NCBI GenBank assembly: GCA_945875045.1
Contig: CAMCIX010000062.1
Span: 1-8,075 of the forward strand
DNA: 8,075 nt
Direction of reading: 5' to 3'
DNA from: an uncultured Clostridia bacterium
GTDB lineage: Bacteria > Bacillota > Clostridia > Oscillospirales > Acutalibacteraceae
Shown here piece after piece: positions 5,973-8,075 of the stretch (positions within the stretch are counted from its first letter, which is position 1; every line of letters begins with the position of its first letter). The notes beneath the pieces are model-generated. The model worked only from the letters and a program-made list of their open reading frames with translations, was not told where the DNA came from and did no database searches. The position numbers and the translations under genes are program-made.

Positions 5973-6191
5973 ATGACCGAAGAAAAGATAAAACGCATAA
6001 ACGAGCTTGCGCGCAAGCAGAAGGCCGAGGGTCTTACCGAGGAGGAAAAGGCGGAGCAGTTTAAGCTTCGCCGCGAGTATATAGACGCTTATAAGCAGAG
6101 CCTTATCGCTCAGCTTGAAAACACATATATTTTGGAGCCAGACGGCACAAAGAGAAAGGTCGGGCGCAAAAATGAAGCTCCTCTTAACTGA
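5973..6191 (+). CDS. DUF896 family protein (YnzC-like)
   Basis: This small 72-residue protein belongs to DUF896, which includes B. subtilis YnzC, a family largely confined to Firmicutes. The hallmarks are the N-terminal helical hairpin with KIKRINELARKQKAEGLTEEE followed by LRREYIDAYKQSL, and the C-terminal tail LEPDGTKRKVGRKN. It is highly charged (Lys/Glu/Arg), with no cysteine and no membrane segment. The known YnzC structure is a small helical bundle, and no firm biochemical function is known to me. It starts 9 nt after recR. GAGGT overlaps the recR stop codon 4-5 nt upstream, giving close spacing. Its last 20 bases overlap the dehydrogenase gene, so it sits within one transcription unit between repair genes and a metabolic gene. 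The family assignment is firm; the role is not known. Confidence 0.92.
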   Translation: MTEEKIKRINELARKQKAEGLTEEEKAEQFKLRREYIDAYKQSLIAQLENTYILEPDGTKRKVGRKNEAPLN

Positions 6192-7122
6192 CTGCGCCAC
6201 CTTAAAGGCGAACGGCGATCTTTCGCTTGATACCTTTAAGCAGTTCGGCGAGGTAAAAGAGTATGAAAATATCGGACGGGACGAGCTTTTAAAGGAGGCG
6301 GCGAATACCGATATTATCCTCTGCAATAAGACGGTAATTGATAAAGAGGTATTTGACGCGTCGCCGCGGCTTAAATATGTAGGGCTTTTTGCTACGGGAT
6401 ATAATAATATTGATACCGAATACGCGGCTGAAAAAGGGGTTGCGGTCTGCAACGCGGGCGGATATTCGACCAACGCGGTAGCCCAGCAGGTGTTGGGCTA
6501 TATTCTTATGCACTATACCGCTATTTCTAAGTATGACGCGTTTGTAAAATCGGGCGGTTGGAAAAGCTCTCAGGTTTTTTCGCCGCTTGTTTTTTCCTCG
6601 GAGGAGGTCTTCGGCAAGACCTTAGGTATTGTCGGCTACGGAAGTATCGGTAAAGCGGTGGAAAAAGCGGCAAAGGGTCTTGGTATCAAGGTTATCGTTT
6701 TTACGAGAACCGTTCGCGAAAACGGGGAGACGCGGTTTGTTGATTTCGATACTCTGCTGAAAGAAAGCGATATTATTTCTCTTCACTGTCCGCTGAATGA
6801 GCAGAGCGCGGATATGATGAACGAAGAAGCCTTTAACAAATGCAAGGACGGTGCTTTTTTCATTAACACCTCCCGCGGCGGCACGGTGGACGAGGACGCG
6901 CTTTATAATGCCCTTTGCTCGGGCAAGCTTTCGGGAGCTGCGATAGACGTTTTAAAGGAAGAGCCGCAAAGCCCAAAAAGCCGACTTGAAACCGCGCCGA
7001 ATATCATAATAACGCCCCACACCTCCTGGGCGCCGCTGGCTACGAGAAAGCGGCTTTTAGGTATTGTTGAGGATAATATAAAGGCGTTTTTAGCAGGCAA
7101 ATCTCAAAACAGGATAGTATAA
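6172..7122 (+). CDS. D-2-hydroxyacid dehydrogenase (glycerate-dehydrogenase-like)
   Basis: This 316-residue enzyme reduces 2-keto acids to D-2-hydroxy acids, or the reverse, with a nicotinamide cofactor. Candidates are hydroxypyruvate/glycerate, glyoxylate or a branched keto acid; the substrate cannot be set from sequence. The Rossmann motif is GYGSIG (155-160). The catalytic triad is present: Arg235 (NTSRGG), Glu264 (KEEP) and His283 (TPHTSW). The substrate-loop motif FATGYNNID is at 73-81. The second Rossmann strand ends VFTRT (176-180), with no acidic residue where NAD-specific members usually have one, so NADP(H) use is possible. ATG 6172 is chosen because it gives the typical start MKLLLTD with a purine-rich AAAGGT about 11 nt upstream. 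A longer frame from 6115 lies wholly inside the DUF896 gene. It overlaps DUF896 by 20 nt and is followed 14 nt later by a LysR regulator. Confidence 0.94.
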   Translation: MKLLLTDCATLKANGDLSLDTFKQFGEVKEYENIGRDELLKEAANTDIILCNKTVIDKEVFDASPRLKYVGLFATGYNNIDTEYAAEKGVAVCNAGGYSTNAVAQQVLGYILMHYTAISKYDAFVKSGGWKSSQVFSPLVFSSEEVFGKTLGIVGYGSIGKAVEKAAKGLGIKVIVFTRTVRENGETRFVDFDTLLKESDIISLHCPLNEQSADMMNEEAFNKCKDGAFFINTSRGGTVDEDALYNALCSGKLSGAAIDVLKEEPQSPKSRLETAPNIIITPHTSWAPLATRKRLLGIVEDNIKAFLAGKSQNRIV

Positions 7123-7136
7123 GGGGCTAAGGGTAT

Positions 7137-8066
7137 ATGACTATACAACAGCTGCATTACGCTATAACAATTTCCGAAACGGGCTCGTTTAATAAGGCGG
7201 CGGAGCTTTTATATGTCGCTCAGCCCTCCCTTACGGGAGCTATTAAGGAGCTTGAAAAGGAGCTGGGAATTAGGCTGTTTAACAGAAGCGGCAGGGGAGC
7301 CTCCCTTACCGCGGACGGGCTGGAGTTTATCACCTACGCAAGACAGGTTTACTATCAGTATGAGTCCTTAATGGGTAAATACGGCAAAGCGGGAAAGAGA
7401 AAAAAGAAGTTCGGGGTGTCAACCCAGCATTATTCCTTCGCCGTTAAAAGCTTTGTGGAAATGGTAAAGCAGTTTAACACCGAGGAATACGAGTTTGCGA
7501 TAAGGGAAACCAAAACAAAGGAGGTTATCGACGACGTGATAACCTCAAAAAGCGAAATCGGAATACTTTATTTAAGCGATTTTAACCGAAAAGCGATTGA
7601 AAAACTGCTCCGCACAAACGGGCTTGAATTTCACCGCCTTACCGAGTGCGACACCTATGTTTATTTGTGGAAAGGACATCCGCTTGCAAAAAAGCGGGAG
7701 ATTGACTTTTCCGAGCTTGCCGATTACCCCTGTCTTTCGTTCGAGCAGGGAGCCGAAGTATCCTTTTACTTTGCGGAGGAGGTTTTCAGCACCCGTGATT
7801 ATCCGAGAACGATTAAGGCGACCGACCGCGCGACAATGCTTAATTTGATGATAGGGCTTAACGGCTATACGCTTTGCTCGGGGATAATTTGCGAGGAGCT
7901 TAACGGCTCGGAATGTATCGCCGTTCCCCTTAAAACCGACGGCGATACCGTGGGCGGCAGAATGGAGATAGGGTATATCATAAAGAAAAATATGATACTA
8001 AGCAGTATGGGTAAGCTTTATATAAAGGAAATAGGGGATTATTTATCACACAGCCGAGAAAAATAA
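7137..8066 (+). CDS. LysR-type transcriptional regulator
   Basis: This complete 309-residue LysR-family protein has an N-terminal winged helix-turn-helix at about residues 3-60 (ISETGSFNKAAELLYVAQPS, then IKELEKELGIRLFNR and a wing with GASLTADG). It continues through a linker helix (about 60-90, ending in the basic run GKRKKKF) into a two-lobe periplasmic-binding-protein-like effector domain (about 90-300). Such proteins bind DNA as tetramers and respond to a small metabolite. The gene begins 14 nt after the dehydrogenase stop and reads in the same direction. AAGGGG (7121-7126) is 10 nt before the ATG. LysR genes are more often divergent from their target, so this one may be co-transcribed with the dehydrogenase it could control, or may control a gene beyond the window. 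The effector is unknown. Confidence 0.94.
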   Translation: MTIQQLHYAITISETGSFNKAAELLYVAQPSLTGAIKELEKELGIRLFNRSGRGASLTADGLEFITYARQVYYQYESLMGKYGKAGKRKKKFGVSTQHYSFAVKSFVEMVKQFNTEEYEFAIRETKTKEVIDDVITSKSEIGILYLSDFNRKAIEKLLRTNGLEFHRLTECDTYVYLWKGHPLAKKREIDFSELADYPCLSFEQGAEVSFYFAEEVFSTRDYPRTIKATDRATMLNLMIGLNGYTLCSGIICEELNGSECIAVPLKTDGDTVGGRMEIGYIIKKNMILSSMGKLYIKEIGDYLSHSREK

Positions 8067-8075
8067 GCTCTGCAA

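Noticed and set aside
5940..6473. Minus-strand 177-codon frame opposite recR, DUF896 and the dehydrogenase
   Set aside because: It crosses three well-supported genes on the other strand, and its product resembles no family I recognise.

Overview
The first 47 bases are not biological. They are the end of an Illumina P5 adapter, an i5 index and the Nextera transposon adapter, so the window begins at the raw end of a short-read contig. Real genome starts at position 48. The rest looks like ordinary chromosome of a Firmicute, probably a Clostridia/Oscillospiraceae-type gut anaerobe. The reasons are the ffs-dnaX-ybaB-recR gene order, strong AAGGAGG-type ribosome binding sites, TTG and GTG starts, a DUF896 (YnzC-type) protein, and RING/zinc-ribbon membrane proteins of a kind I associate with that group. 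The lineage is inferred from family resemblance only. No mobile element, CRISPR array, tRNA or phage gene was seen.

Left half (48-3138, minus strand). A consensus sigma-A promoter (TTGAAA-17-TATAAT) drives a tightly packed four-gene operon. In transcription order it contains a GlmU-like left-handed beta-helix acyltransferase without a nucleotidyltransferase domain, a Nudix hydrolase, a RING-plus-zinc-ribbon membrane protein, and a related zinc-ribbon membrane protein cut off by the contig end. The first three genes overlap by exactly 11 nt at each junction. The last two genes look like diverged tandem duplicates that share a membrane core but carry different N-terminal zinc modules.

Middle (3139-3364). 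A divergent intergenic region holds a second promoter facing right, then a small bacterial SRP RNA (ffs, 4.5S type). This RNA has a 26-bp terminal helix running straight into a T7 tract.

Right half (3384-8066, plus strand). dnaX, ybaB and recR form the classic replication/repair cluster. They are followed closely by a DUF896 protein, a D-2-hydroxyacid dehydrogenase overlapping it by 20 nt, and a LysR-type regulator 14 nt further on. No promoter is evident between dnaX and the LysR gene, so all six may be one transcript that must read through the SRP RNA terminator. The dehydrogenase-regulator pair is the accessory part and may be a small self-regulated metabolic unit.

I see no convincing undescribed system here. 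The points most worth checking are the adapter contamination, the RING/zinc-ribbon paralogue pair in its envelope-like operon, and how dnaX is expressed downstream of the SRP RNA terminator.
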